DNA of 64,000 nt from JAUIIK01 sp041390865 (GTDB taxonomy: Bacteria > Chloroflexota > Chloroflexia > Thermomicrobiales > CFX8), in NCBI GenBank assembly GCA_041390865.1, contig JAWKPC010000002.1, positions 372,001 to 436,000 on the forward strand, written 5' to 3'. The notes below the pieces were generated by a model. The model did not search any database, was not told the origin of the DNA, and was given only the letters and a program-made list of their open reading frames with translations. A program made the translations under genes and the position numbers. Shown here piece after piece: positions 1 through 8,934 of this stretch. The first letter of the stretch is position 1; every line of letters starts with the position of its first letter.

Positions 1-172
1 TATAAATAGATTGTACAATGTTTGTTCAAGACGGCGCATTTGGCCGACACTCCCTGTAGGCAGAGTGTAGAACCGGGTATCCGGCATCGCATCAGTAGAT
101 CTACGGATTTATTGGCTTCCCGCCGCCGTCCGCCGGGAGCGATCAGGGGCGACATCGTCCATGTGGACGGCG

Positions 173-616
173 CTAGCCGAGACGGAAAACCGGGTGGTCC
201 GCGGCTTCGGCAACGAACGATTCGGCGGGATCATCCGGACCACAATCGAAATAAGGGCGGGTAACCGGCACGCGTTCGACGTATCGCTTCAGTACGGGTG
301 CGGCGTCCTGCGGGCCGAGCTCGGTAATCGATACGATTTCAGACGCACGTCCTCGCGTCAGCTTTACTCTCCCTGCCGCGCGCGCATTCTTGACCCAGTT
401 GACCGGTCCGTATGGAGCGACCAGCCAGCGTTGATTTCCATCTTCGACAAGGGTGACCGGCGTCGAATGCATCCGACCCGTCTTGCGCCCGGGAACGCTC
501 AGGATGCAGGTCGTTCCCGGTTTGATTCCGACCCGGATCAGCGCTTTCATCAGCAGATTGACGAGGCGGCGGATCATCCCGAGCCTGTAGACGGGGCGCG
601 AGCCATCACCAGTCAC
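173..616 (-). CDS. deazaflavin (F420)-dependent nitroreductase family protein
   Basis: The protein of about 147 residues resembles the Ddn/nitroreductase-related family, split-barrel proteins that bind deazaflavin F420 or related flavins. Seen: a basic amphipathic N-terminus (MIRRLVNLLMKALIRVG), then the typical stretch around residues 40-85 with SVPGRKTGRMHSTPVTLVEDG and WLVAPYGPVNWVKNARAAG, matching the family pattern GRKSG-R-T-P and GG-x-x-P-x-W-Y-x-N. An open start exists at GTG 625, but GTG 616 is preferred because GAGAAAGG lies 8-9 bases before it. Which substrate is reduced cannot be read from sequence. It is the first complete gene in the window and seems to stand alone. Family assignment is fairly secure; F420 use is inferred from the family. 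Confidence 0.75.
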   Translation of the reverse strand: MTGDGSRPVYRLGMIRRLVNLLMKALIRVGIKPGTTCILSVPGRKTGRMHSTPVTLVEDGNQRWLVAPYGPVNWVKNARAAGRVKLTRGRASEIVSITELGPQDAAPVLKRYVERVPVTRPYFDCGPDDPAESFVAEAADHPVFRLG

Positions 617-985
617 TGTGGTCACCTTTCTCGCATATCTGGATCGATGGTCCTCTGGATACGGCTTCCATGATGCGCTGGATCAGGGTCTCGAACGGGT
701 GCGATTCGACGACCGGTAGGCCACGGGCCCTGGCTTCGCCGGCGCCCCGGTTGCTGAAGGGGGACTTAGCCCGCGCTTCGGCGCGCAGCTCCTCGTTCGG
801 CCGGTCTGCCGGGCCATGCCGGATGAAGCCGTTGTCCTGCCGCTCTCCGAGACTCCTCCCGATGAGCAGGATATCCCAGTGGCGCGCGGGCGAATCGGGA
901 TGGATGTCGATCGGGTGCATTGGTCGATGATCCTACATGAATGGCCGGGCTGCAGGCGGCATCATAGACCGGATTGGCCTGTCCG
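617..985. other. intergenic stretch with no recognised gene
   Basis: Between the F420-type gene and the LuxR gene. A 104-codon frame is open on the minus strand (920 down to 606) and overlaps the next gene by 11-20 bases. Its product is rich in R, P, S and E, matches no family I recognise and lacks a convincing ribosome binding site. I see no RNA gene or strong hairpin here. Confidence 0.4.
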
Positions 986-1771
986 TCAGGCGGGGATGGG
1001 CCGATCTTCGGGTTGCTCCCCAGCTTCCCGTTCACTCAGCTGCCGGTAGATGATCCCGGCCTGCCGGCGATCCTTGACGTTGAGCTTCCGGAGAATGCGG
1101 TGGACGTGGTTCTTGACCGTCCCGGTCGAGATGAAGAGATCGTCGGCGATCTCCTGGTTCGATTTGCCCTTGCTGATTTCCAGCGCGACTTCTTCCTCGC
1201 GTTGCGACAGCGGTACGGGATCTTCAGGCACGAGCTGGAAATGGCCGAGCTGCTCGCTCAGCTCGACGAGGCGGGCAAGCAAAGGAGCGGTGAGGTCCTC
1301 TCCGAGGCGAGGCTGTCCCCGGGCCACCATCCGCACGACGTTGAGCAGCTGATCCGTGGATTCATGGCTGTAGACATACCCGTGCGCGCCGGATTCCAGA
1401 TATCGGATATTGCAGATCGGATTCGCCGGAACTCCCGAAACGACAATCGATGCGCCGGTCTGGTGAGCCTGTATTGCGCGTATTCGTTCGACGGTCGCTA
1501 AGACCGTTGATTGATGGGAAAGAACGATGACGGATTGGTCCAGGTAATCGAGTTCCGGGAGCGGATCGTCCGGGATATTCCCGGCGAACGCCATGTCGCT
1601 CGTCTGCTCGATGCATATCTGCAGTGATTCGCCGTGCAATCGCTCGTAACCATCCAGCGCCACGCTGATCGGGTCGGCGGTATCTTGCCGCTCGAACGGC
1701 CAGGCGGATGATCGAGCAGACCAGTTCGCGGGTGCCAGAGCGTCAGCCTGAAGCGCATCATGTTGCAGCAT
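986..1771 (-). CDS. LuxR-family response regulator-like transcription factor
   Basis: The 261-residue DNA-binding protein has a degenerate receiver-like N-terminal region (about residues 35-152, with the hydrophobic strand SVIVLSHQST and the segment SGAHGYVYSHESTDQLLNVVRMVARGQP, which matches the end of REC domains). A LuxR/FixJ helix-turn-helix follows at about 186-245 (LSQREEEVALEISKGKSNQEIADDLFISTGTVKNHVHRILRKL). I do not see the acidic cluster and phosphorylatable Asp of a standard receiver, so it may not be a histidine kinase target. AAGGAG seven bases before ATG 1771 supports the start. No kinase lies nearby. The HTH is certain; the signal is unknown. Confidence 0.85.
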   Translation of the reverse strand: MLQHDALQADALAPANWSARSSAWPFERQDTADPISVALDGYERLHGESLQICIEQTSDMAFAGNIPDDPLPELDYLDQSVIVLSHQSTVLATVERIRAIQAHQTGASIVVSGVPANPICNIRYLESGAHGYVYSHESTDQLLNVVRMVARGQPRLGEDLTAPLLARLVELSEQLGHFQLVPEDPVPLSQREEEVALEISKGKSNQEIADDLFISTGTVKNHVHRILRKLNVKDRRQAGIIYRQLSEREAGEQPEDRPIPA

Positions 1772-2451
1772 TCCAGATCTCCTTGTCTGTCGACGAACGC
1801 GCTGATGATGGACCGCGTCGTTGTCGCTATCAAGTGGTGGCGATGGATCGAACCACCGCCGGCGGGGCTGATGGAACGGATGCCGATCGGCCGGAGATGT
1901 CAGGTTGCCATGAGATGGGAGAGAATCTCGACGAGCCGGTAGGTGCCCGTTCCTGTTTCACCGGTCGGGTGAAACGCCGGAACGGTCCGGCTCAGCCAAC
2001 GAAGTAATGACGCACTCTCGGGGAAGTAAACCGGCAAGTCGTTGCCTGCTGTGCGGTTTCCATAAGGAGGACCTCCATTCAACGGTTCTGTCTCCTCTGG
2101 ACGCCAGTACAAGCAAGTGGACCGGTAGTGGTTATTCTCTTCACCGGCAGCTGTCCCGAAATGCCGACCTGATCGTCCGGCCGACGGTGGCGATTGACCG
2201 ATCTGATCGACAGCAAATTCGCCGGCTGCATGCGTGTACGTACATGCAGCGGCGCGAGGACAGGCATCGCCCCACCCGTCTGGATTCGGGTTCAGCGATT
2301 CCGTTTTGACAGGAACAGGGGGAAGCGACCCATCACGTCGCGACTACAGGTCCAGGCCGAGGCTACCGGTACGGTCTCGTGGGACATCGCCTGCTTGCGA
2401 ACAAACCGGTGGAACCAGGATGTACCCCGGTCGTGGGTCGCGTCAGGTTGC
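1772..2451. other. 680-base gap, nothing recognised
   Basis: Several short open frames exist on both strands, but none has family-like sequence or a good start context. A perfect self-complementary AAGGAGGACCTCC-type run occurs near 2065 but is not followed by a start codon. It may hold the promoter of the minus-strand LuxR gene at its left edge. Confidence 0.4.
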
Positions 2452-3677
2452 CTATGTACCGCCCCGGAAGTCGAAGACGGCTTTGACGACGCCGCTGCTG
2501 CCTTTGGAGGTAACGGTCGTGAGCGCTTCCCGGTAGTCGTCGAGCCTGTATCGGTGGGTGACGAGGCTACCGATATCGACAGCCCGGTCGGCCATCAGGC
2601 GCATCGCCAGCGCCATCGTCGAGATCTGCTCGCCCTGCCATTCCTCCATCGCGTAGGTGAATGCGCCCTGGATGGTCAGCTCGTTCAGCCAGACGGGAGT
2701 CCAGTCGACGCCGTCAAGCTTTCCCGCCAGGCCGATCAGCACGACCGTGCCGCCGGAACCAGCGAACCGGATGCCCTGTTCGAAGGACGAGGGCGAGCCG
2801 ACGCAATCGAAGACGACGTCCGCGCCGCCGACGATCAGGTTCGGGCCGAGGACCGGCTTCAAGCTGCGTGCTCCAAAGGTCTCGATCAGCTTCTGGTCGA
2901 GCGCCTTGCCCCGGGTCTTTCCGAGGACGACGTCGGCGCCGAGGCGTTGCGCTTCTTCCGCCTGGAATCCGTAGCGGGCGACAGCGACGATCCTGGCTTT
3001 GCTGCCGAGCCCGCGAAGCGCGGCGATCGTGCAGAGACCGATCACGCCGCCGCCGATGATCAGCACGGTGTCGTCATCCGACGGCATGTTCTGGAGGACG
3101 GCATGGAGGCTGACAGCGAACGGCTCCGCCAGCACCGCCTCCTCGTCGCTGACGTGGTCAGGGACGGGGATGATCTGGGAAGGGTGGGCGACGAACTCCT
3201 CGCTCCAGGAGCCGCCGGTGTCGCGGCAGAAGCCGGTCATCAACCCCTCCGAGACGTCGCCGAGATCGAAGACCTGGCAGAGATTGGCCGGAATTCCGCC
3301 CGGAGCGTCGATGCCGCGCTGCTCGTAGGAGAGCAGCGGGTCGACGACAACTCGCTGGCCCACCTCGAAACCATCGGGGGTCTCCGGGCCAAGCTCGCTG
3401 ATGACGCCGGTGTTCTCGTGACCGAAGGTGAAGGAAAGGAGGTGAACACCGAGGTCGTCGTGGAAGCGTGGAGGGTGATCGTGCTGATGTCGCTGCCGCA
3501 GATTCCGCCGTAGGTCGTCCGGATTCGCAACCACTCCGGCGTCGGCAGGGCCGGTGGATCGATGTCCCGATAGCGCATGCAGCCGAGCGGCCCCCAGAAG
3601 CTGTCGGGTCGCAGGCGCGACAATCCCTTGCTCGCGGCGTAGCGCGGGATCGAGTCGGTCATCTGGAGTGCTTTCAT
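2452..3677 (-). pseudogene. zinc-dependent alcohol/glucose dehydrogenase, one frameshift
   Basis: This is a medium-chain dehydrogenase/reductase of about 400 residues split over two frames. The first part starts at ATG 3677 (MKALQMTDS, with GAGGGAA upstream) and contains the catalytic zinc motif YGGICGSD (Cys60). It reads correctly to TSVFTSFP, then leaves frame near 3430-3438. The second frame carries the rest: FTFGHENTGVISELG, the proton-relay and zinc region, the Rossmann motif VLIIGGGVIGLCTIAALRGLG and the C-terminal domain down to 2452. Restoring one base in the run of C and T on the coding strand rejoins GSDISTITLHASTTTSVFTSF with FTFGHENTG, the order seen in this family. Either the gene is freshly broken or a base is missing from the assembly. 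The substrate is unknown (sugar or polyol likely). Confidence 0.8.
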
Positions 3678-3681
3678 GTTT

Positions 3682-3738
3682 CCCTCACTTCGGCCCTCTC
3701 TTCCCACTGCTTCGCTGCGCTACGCGGGAGAGGGGCGG
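3682..3738. repeat. GC-rich dispersed repeat, type B
   Basis: The segment reads CCCTCACTTC then a GC-rich inverted repeat with arms of the form CCCTCTCTTCCC / GGGAGAGGGGCGGG. It belongs to the same family as copies near 11951, 12041, 38638, 58732, 59192, 59283 and 62042. It lies directly upstream of the dehydrogenase start, so the ribosome binding site GAGGGAA of that gene is formed by the edge of the repeat. Confidence 0.65.
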
Positions 3739-3772
3739 GAATAATTCAGATTCGCGAAGGGAATTGTAGGGG

Positions 3773-4353
3773 TTAGCTGTTGGCGGTGCGGAGTTCTTCG
3801 AGTTGTTCGACGTGGTTGGCCTCGTGGACAGCGGCGAAATGGAGCAGAGAACGGCCGGAGAGCTTGCCCCAGGCCGGGTGGTCGACGGTGTCCTCGAGGT
3901 TGGCTTCGGACGAGATCGCGTTGAGCCAGTCGCTGAGGTCGAGCAGCTCGGCGACCTTGATCGCGGCGTCGCGGTCGAGCAGGCGCTCCTCCCCGGTTGC
4001 GAGCTGCTCGGCGGTCCAGGCCGGGGGTTCGACGCCGATCCTCTCGGCTGCGCGTCCGGTGATGCCCATCAGGACGCTGTTGCTGTGGGTGATGATCTCG
4101 CCTGCCGACCAGACCGGGTTGCCGTCGGCGTCGGGGCGGCTGTGGCGAACGCCCCATCCGGTAGCGACCGGGCCGAGTCGATCATCTGCCGTCGCGCTTC
4201 GAGGATGTTCGAGCGTAATTCGTCGAGTGATTTGCTCTGCGATGTCTCGTCGAGGATCGGCTGTCCCCGATAGGGGCTGTTCTCGTTCATCGCCTGGTCC
4301 TGGACTTTTTCAGCGACCTTGCCCAACTCGACCACCAACGCCGTTGCCGCCAT
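3773..4353 (-). pseudogene. DinB-superfamily protein, one frameshift
   Basis: The four-helix DinB/YfiT-type protein of about 193 residues is split over two frames. The first frame (from ATG 4353, with GAAGGGA upstream) runs MAATALVVELGKVAEKVQDQ... to ARRQMIDSARSLPDGA. The second frame begins ATGWGVRHSRPDADGNPVWSAGEIITHSNSVLMG and ends AAVHEANHVEQLEELRTANS. The break lies near 4150-4170 and one base would join LPDGA to GWGVRHSR. Conserved DinB features are the W-S-A-G-E-I-I-T-H helix and the C-terminal H-x-x-x-H (HEANH), which normally bind a divalent metal. The family includes thiol-dependent transferases and damage-inducible proteins; the exact role here is unknown. Confidence 0.75.
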
Positions 4354-4416
4354 CGCCGCCGTCCCTTCGTTCAACAATTGCCGATGCCGTAGCTTGTAAG
4401 CATGAACCGGCAGCGA

Positions 4417-4932
4417 CTATTCCCGACTGGGGAAGAGGTCCAGCCGCCAGTCGTTACAGCGCATCCGATTCCCCGGCGGATACTCGAACTCCTGCGTTTC
4501 CAGAAAGGTGAATCCGAGCTTCCGGCAGATCGCGTTCGACGCGGTGTTCTCGGTAGATGGGTAAGCGTCCATGAAGCGGTAACGATCCTCGTCTCTCGCC
4601 CGTTCGATGGCGAGCGCCGTGCCGCAGGTGGCGATGTCCTGGCCCTGGAACGCCGGCAGCACGCTCCAGCCGGTTTCCCAAATGGTCGATCCTTCATCGA
4701 TGGTCCTCGCCCAGTACCCGGCCGAGGTGCGGTCCCGCTCTGCGACGATGACCAACATGCGGCCCGTATCGCCGATCGCCGGATAGCGCTCGTGCCGTAC
4801 CCGGATCTTGTCATCCGCTTCCGGACCACCGAGATAGCGAGTCATCTCCGGGTCACCTATGAGCCGGTGCAGAAGCCCGAGATCACATCGCGGATATCTA
4901 CGACCATTCGGCGTGCTCTCCTCGGTGTTCAT
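4417..4932 (-). CDS. GNAT-family N-acetyltransferase
   Basis: The 171-residue protein resembles RimJ/RimL-type GNAT acetyltransferases, which move an acetyl group from acetyl-CoA to an amine. Seen: LLHRLIGDPEMTRYLGG at residues 20-36, typical of RimJ-like N-termini, a central ETGWSVLPAFQGQDIATCGTALAI that corresponds to the acetyl-CoA loop (Q/R-x-x-G-x-G/A, here Q-D-I-A-T-C-G), and ENTASNAICRKLGFTFL, the usual C-terminal segment (N-x-x-S-x-x-x-x-x-K-L-G-F). No strong ribosome binding site precedes ATG 4932, so the first 15 residues may be extra. The acceptor is unknown. Confidence 0.8.
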   Translation of the reverse strand: MNTEESTPNGRRYPRCDLGLLHRLIGDPEMTRYLGGPEADDKIRVRHERYPAIGDTGRMLVIVAERDRTSAGYWARTIDEGSTIWETGWSVLPAFQGQDIATCGTALAIERARDEDRYRFMDAYPSTENTASNAICRKLGFTFLETQEFEYPPGNRMRCNDWRLDLFPSRE

Positions 4933-5099
4933 CGCGGGAATGCGGGTACAGGCGAACGACGCTTACCTGGCACATATAACTGGATCGCCCGTAGATCCCT
5001 CTGCTCCCCGAACCTCGCTTCGGGATGCCAATCTTGATACTTCGCCCGTTCCCGGGAGTAGAGGCTCTGCCGCTACTTCTAATCCCTTCTCCCCAATCC

Positions 5100-5831
5100 C
5101 TACTCTTCCAAACGCTTGCCGTAGCGCTGGGCGCTGTAGTCGAAGAGGTGGTCGGTGTACTGGGCGGCGTTGTTGAAGCCGGTCCAGCCTTCGCGGATCT
5201 CGGAGAGCTGGATCATGAAGGTCACGTCGCCGTTCTTGTAGTGGCCGTAGAGCGACCAGCGCTCCTGGCGCTCCAGCAGGGTGAAGTCGGAGACGAGTTC
5301 GCTGGCCTGCTTGAGGTCGTGGTAGGCGTGGTCGAGGCTGTCGACGACGAAGCCGAGATGGTGCCAGCGGGAGGGCTTGCCGTCGGAGAGCGGCACGTCC
5401 TCGCCGGTGTCGAAGAGGAAGAGCGAGGTCGGACCGGTCGTCAGGACGGTCAGGTGCGGATCGTGGCGCATCTCCTGCATCTTCAGGACGCCGGTGAAGA
5501 ACTCGTAGGCGGCCTGGCGGTCCTCGACGGTGATCGCGAGATGATCGAAGGCGATGTTTCGCCACTCGCCGGGACTGCTGCCGATCGGCTCGATCGTCGT
5601 CTGGAGGGTGACCGACCGTCCATCACCGTAGCCGCGGGCGACCTCGACCGCGAACATGTCCGGGTAGACATCCTCGCCGTTCTCGGCCCGCAGCACCATC
5701 CGCTGTCCCTCGCGGACATCTTCCGGAATGCCGTGGTGGATGGCGTCGTGAATGATGTCCCACGGTTTCAGGTCGCAGCTGTACTCGGCATCGTCGGTCC
5801 TGAAGTGGACGCTGATCTTCTGGTCGGTCAT
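5100..5831 (-). CDS. VOC-family (glyoxalase/dioxygenase-like) protein
   Basis: The 243-residue protein has a C-terminal vicinal oxygen chelate domain. An N-terminal region of about 95 residues (MTDQKISVHFRTDDAEYSC...TTIEPIG) is followed by the VOC unit IAFDHLAITVEDRQAAYEFFTGVLKMQEMRHDPHLTVLTTGPTSLFLFD and SRWHHLGFVVDSLDHAYHDLKQ. Candidate metal ligands are His in FDHLA and His in HHLGF. An upstream in-frame extension to 6008 exists but reads through a dispersed repeat, whereas ATG 5831 has GAGGAA about ten bases upstream, so I use 5831. The substrate is unknown. Confidence 0.8.
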   Translation of the reverse strand: MTDQKISVHFRTDDAEYSCDLKPWDIIHDAIHHGIPEDVREGQRMVLRAENGEDVYPDMFAVEVARGYGDGRSVTLQTTIEPIGSSPGEWRNIAFDHLAITVEDRQAAYEFFTGVLKMQEMRHDPHLTVLTTGPTSLFLFDTGEDVPLSDGKPSRWHHLGFVVDSLDHAYHDLKQASELVSDFTLLERQERWSLYGHYKNGDVTFMIQLSEIREGWTGFNNAAQYTDHLFDYSAQRYGKRLEE

Positions 5832-5967
5832 CGGTCCCATTTCCTCGTTATTTCGCGAAATCGACGGTTGCGACCATTCTACCGATGGCTGCGGCCGTTT
5901 TAGCCCTTTGAAGTGCCAATCTATGCCGATATCATCGCCGGTTCCTGGATAGGCACTCCCGAAAGGT

Positions 5968-6006
5968 GTCATTCCGAGCGAAGGCTTTGCGGAGTCGAGG
6001 AATGAC
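5968..6006. repeat. dispersed repeat type A (GTCATTCC...GGAATGAC)
   Basis: A 39-base element begins GTCATTCCGAGCGAAGGC and ends GAGTCGAGGAATGAC, so its ends are inverted (GTCATTCC / GGAATGAC). Related copies lie at 10657-10708, 22220-22256, 60741-60790 and 60908-60954, and a looser one at 30421-30471. It sits between the VOC gene and the phosphotransferase remnant. Confidence 0.7.
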
Positions 6007-6041
6007 ATTGACGTTGCATCTGAACCTCCGGGGAGGTCGCG

Positions 6042-6967
6042 TCAGTATCCCCTCTGCCTGTGATCCGCCAGCACCTGGTCGATGGCGTAGCGGGAGATCC
6101 CGGCCAGGGAGGGGTTGGTCCGGTGGTAGTAGGCGAGCGCGCCGGCCGCGAACGAGAGCGCCCAGCCACGACCGCGAGACCAGCTGGCGTCGTCGGCCTG
6201 GAGGGCGGTGCGGAAGACCTCGCGGGAGCTGGCGGAGAGGAGCGTCCAGGCCGTGGGAGGAGGTCGACGGCGGGGAATGGACGCCGGGAGCAGCCGAAGT
6301 CGATGACGGCACTGAGGCGGCCGTTGAAGGCCAGCAGGTTGCCGGAATGGAGGTCTCCGTGGAACCAGGCTGGCGGCTGATCCCAGACCGGGGCGGCCAG
6401 CGCGATCTCCCAGACTTCTATTGCCGGTTGGATGTCGATCAGGTTGAGCGTTTCGAGCTCGCGCAGGGCCGTGCGGGTCGAGGCGCTGCGTTGGGTCAGT
6501 GGAACGCCTCGCGAGACATTCGGGGTACTGCCAGCGGTCCGCCGGCCGTGTCGATCTCTCAATGCAGTGATAAGGCCGCAAGATCGCGCGCGTGAACTGC
6601 GCCGGATCGACGCGGTCGATCGTCGCGTTCTCGCCCGGGAGCCAGGGATTGACCGACCAGTGCCAGGGATAGCCCTCGCCTGGTTCTCCCATCGCAAGCG
6701 GAACCGGGATAGCGAGGGGCAGGTGCGGTGCCAGCGTCGGGAGCCAACGGTACTCGCGTTCGATCTGGGAGATCGCCCAGTCGATTCTCGGGGCAAGCGG
6801 ACGACCATGTCATCTCCGAGACGATAGAGGGCGTTGTCGGTGCCGGCGGATTCGACCCGGCGGAGCGGGAGGTTCGTCCAGTCGGGAAACTGTGCCGCGA
6901 GGAGCCGCCGCACGAGATCGGCGTCGACCGGTTGCTCGTTCTCGTGCATCGTTGTGGAGCTAGACAT
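6042..6967 (-). pseudogene. aminoglycoside phosphotransferase-like (APH) gene with about five frameshifts
   Basis: A phosphotransferase of the APH/choline kinase fold can be rebuilt only by changing frame repeatedly. From ATG 6967 the segments are: MSSSTTMHENEQPVDADLV...GTDNALYRLGDDMVVRLPR; then, after a shift near 6793, IDWAISQIEREYRWLPTL...PGENATIDRVDPAQFTRAI; then LITALR (shift near 6575); then EIDTAGGPLAVPRMSR (near 6555); then GVPLTQRSASTRTALRELETLNLID...PPAWFHGDLHSGNLLAFNGRLSAVIDFG (near 6507); then TAWTLLSASSREVFRTALQADD...QVLADHRQRGY after a shift near 6260. The Brenner motif HGDLHSGNLL and the metal motif IDFG are intact. The start overlaps the end of the MFS gene by eight bases. Each piece is well conserved, so decay is recent or the assembly contains errors. 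Confidence 0.8.
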
Positions 6968-8192
6968 ATGTAGTCTGTACTTTCTGTACTGGTGCGTCGG
7001 TTCTTGCAAGCCTGACGAGCAGGCCGGTGGCGGCGAAGAGCAGGCAGGCTGCCGTGAAGGCGGCGGTGATCGTCGTCGCCTGGGCCAGGATGCCGAAGCT
7101 GACGCCGAAGACGATCTCGCCGAAGTACTCGGCCTGACCGAGGAAGGACTGCATCGTCGCCCGGACCTCGCTGGTGGCGCGGCGGTTGACCCAGATCACA
7201 CCCACGGCGCGGGTGACGGTCATCCCGATGCCGCCGACGATCAGGATGCCGGCGCTACCGGTGACTCCATCGGGCGCGAAGGCCAGCATCGCCAGACCGA
7301 AGGCGCCGACGGCGCAAGCCAGCGTATAGAGCCGGCGGGCCGAGCCAACGCCTTCGATGCGGTTCTCAACGACCCGCAGCGCCATCGCCCCCGTGGCATA
7401 GGTAACGATGCCGAGAGCCGTGAACCAGACGACTTCACTGTCTCCGGGGGGACCCCATCCAGGGATGCCGAGATCGATCAGCTTCTTCGGGTGGAGCCTG
7501 CCAAAGGCCTCGTCGACGCCGTTCACCATGATGGTCGCGGCGAAGGCCAGCAGGATCTCGCGGTCACGCCGGGCCAGGGCCAGGCCGCCCCGGAAGATCG
7601 AGGCCGAACGGCGCCAGTGCTGATCCCGGGCCGGCGTGAAGCCTGTTTCCGGGAAGCGGGTTGCCACGTACAGGCCGAGCACCGTCGTCGCCAGCCCGGC
7701 ACAGATCATGGCGGTATCGCGTTCGGTGATCCAGGCCAGGGATCCTAATGCGATCATGCCGGTCGCGGCGCCGATGTACGACCAGCGCGCCTGTGCCGCC
7801 AGCACCCGCCCGATACGTTGCGGGTCGTTCAGCTCGTCGGTGATCCAGGCGACGTCGGCGCCGCTGGCGAAGGTCCAGCCGACGCCCCAGATCATCTGGG
7901 TGATGACCAGCGCCGGGAAGGCCGTCACCAGTCCGGTCGCGACCATGCTGCCGCCGATCAGGATTTGCGAGATGACGAGCGACCACTTGCGGCTGATGGT
8001 GTCGGCCACGACGCCGGTCGGCACCTCGAAGATGATCGAGATGATGCCCTGAGCGGTCCCCAGGAAGACCAGCTGGAATGGCGACAGCCCGGCGTCGAGC
8101 ACCAGGTAGATGCTGGTGATGAGCCAGTAGCCGCGGTGCAGCACGGCCCGCATCCAGGCCCAGCGCAGGTAGGGAACGGTGATATCCATCAT
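6960..8192 (-). CDS. MFS transporter
   Basis: The 410-residue integral membrane protein has about twelve hydrophobic segments and belongs to the major facilitator superfamily. Seen: the family signature region after TM2-TM3 (FEVPTGVVADTISRKWSLVISQILIGGSMVATG, the E-x-P-T-G-x-x-A-D-x-x-x-R-[KR] form common in multidrug-type MFS proteins), a long central loop (RFPETGFTPARDQHWRRSASIFRGGLALARRDREIL) and a second half with the TM8-TM12 pattern. GGAG six bases before ATG 8192 supports the start. The gene overlaps the start of the APH remnant by eight bases, so the pair was transcribed and probably translated together. Together they look like an exporter plus a modifying enzyme for a small molecule such as an antibiotic; that pairing is inference. 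Confidence 0.85.
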   Translation of the reverse strand: MMDITVPYLRWAWMRAVLHRGYWLITSIYLVLDAGLSPFQLVFLGTAQGIISIIFEVPTGVVADTISRKWSLVISQILIGGSMVATGLVTAFPALVITQMIWGVGWTFASGADVAWITDELNDPQRIGRVLAAQARWSYIGAATGMIALGSLAWITERDTAMICAGLATTVLGLYVATRFPETGFTPARDQHWRRSASIFRGGLALARRDREILLAFAATIMVNGVDEAFGRLHPKKLIDLGIPGWGPPGDSEVVWFTALGIVTYATGAMALRVVENRIEGVGSARRLYTLACAVGAFGLAMLAFAPDGVTGSAGILIVGGIGMTVTRAVGVIWVNRRATSEVRATMQSFLGQAEYFGEIVFGVSFGILAQATTITAAFTAACLLFAATGLLVRLARTDAPVQKVQTTYV

Positions 8193-8213
8193 GTCCGGCT
8201 CCGCTCGATTGCG

Positions 8214-8531
8214 CTAGACCTGCTGCAGGACATGCAGCAGGTGTACTTTGCCGCCGAGCACATGGAGGCAGCGTTCGATCCCGGTGATGGAGTCCGGGTG
8301 TCCGCGCGTATCGATCAGGTTGAGGGTGGTTTCGCCCGGGGTGAAGGACACCACCGCCGATCTGATCGTGATGGCGTGTTGTCGTTCAAGTGCGAGAGAA
8401 CCGGTCTGAGTGTTGCCGTCATCGACGCTACCGATCTCGTCGATGACCCCGGCGGCGTCGAGGGGCCGCCCGGTCAGGCTTGTCTTACCGGCGCCGGCAC
8501 GGGCCAGAATCCCAAGGTTCAGCGTAGGCAT
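8214..8531 (-). pseudogene. truncated Tet(M)/EF-G-like ribosomal protection GTPase, N-terminal fragment
   Basis: The 105 codons match only the start of a translational GTPase of the ribosomal protection type, whose members are usually about 640 residues. Seen: MPTLNLGILARAGAGKTSLTGRPL (P-loop G-x-x-x-x-G-K-T, but the usual H-V-D-A is R-A-G-A), AAGVIDEIGSVDDGNTQTGSLALERQHAITI (switch I region, normally R-G-I-T-I), and LNLIDTRGHPDSI (normally DTPGHPDF). It ends at HVLQQV followed by a stop, and no further domains are found downstream. Changes at motif residues and loss of more than 80 percent of the length make this a dead remnant. Confidence 0.85.
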
Positions 8532-8750
8532 GCAGCTTCATATCCTTCAGATAGGTGGAGGGAATCGTCTGAATAGATATGAATGTTCCGCGCATTACCG
8601 TCGCTCCTCGATTATCCGGCTAGTGGCAGGAGTGTAGCAGAAGCTGTATCGCCGTTGAGAGAGGCGTGATGCGTGATCAATGAGGTCGTGGATTTCAGGA
8701 GCGAAACGCCCACGGACCTCACGGAGGCACTCAACACGCCTCTCATGTTA

Positions 8751-8777
8751 TCCCGACCGCCGAGCCTCCGGTCGGGA
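8751..8777. repeat. short hairpin repeat upstream of padR
   Basis: TCCCGACC and GGTCGGGA form a perfect eight-base stem around an eleven-base loop, followed by ATGAC. The arrangement recalls type A repeats. Apart from this, and an operator further right, the gap 8532-8934 shows nothing. Confidence 0.5.
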
Positions 8778-8879
8778 TGACAGCATGAAGATTGCGGAAT
8801 TTCGGCGGCGGTAACAGTGGGCAATGTTGGGACAGGACAAGCAAGGCATGGTTGACGCATGCTTAGCTCGCTGATATTA

Positions 8880-8910
8880 TATCGATAAGTGATATATCGA
8901 ATAGCGATAT
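8880..8910 (+). promoter_or_regulatory. probable PadR operator, AT-rich palindromes
   Basis: In a GC-rich setting this 31-base AT-rich patch holds TATCGATA (8880-8887, self-complementary) and ATATCG-AATAG-CGATAT (8894-8910, perfect inverted repeat). It lies 25 bases before the padR start, as expected for an autoregulated PadR repressor. It could also contain the -10 element. Binding is inferred from position and symmetry. Confidence 0.6.
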
Positions 8911-8934
8911 ACAAGCGCAGAACGAGAGAACGAG

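Noticed and set aside
606..920. 104-codon minus-strand frame
   Set aside because: Overlaps the start of the next gene, has no family match or ribosome binding site, and unusual composition; listed only as part of the gap.
2194..3513. 439-codon plus-strand open frame
   Set aside because: It lies opposite the dehydrogenase gene; its sequence is charged and has no family features, while the minus strand shows clear MDR motifs.
5832..6008. Upstream extension of the VOC gene
   Set aside because: It runs through a dispersed repeat and lacks a ribosome binding site, whereas ATG 5831 has one.
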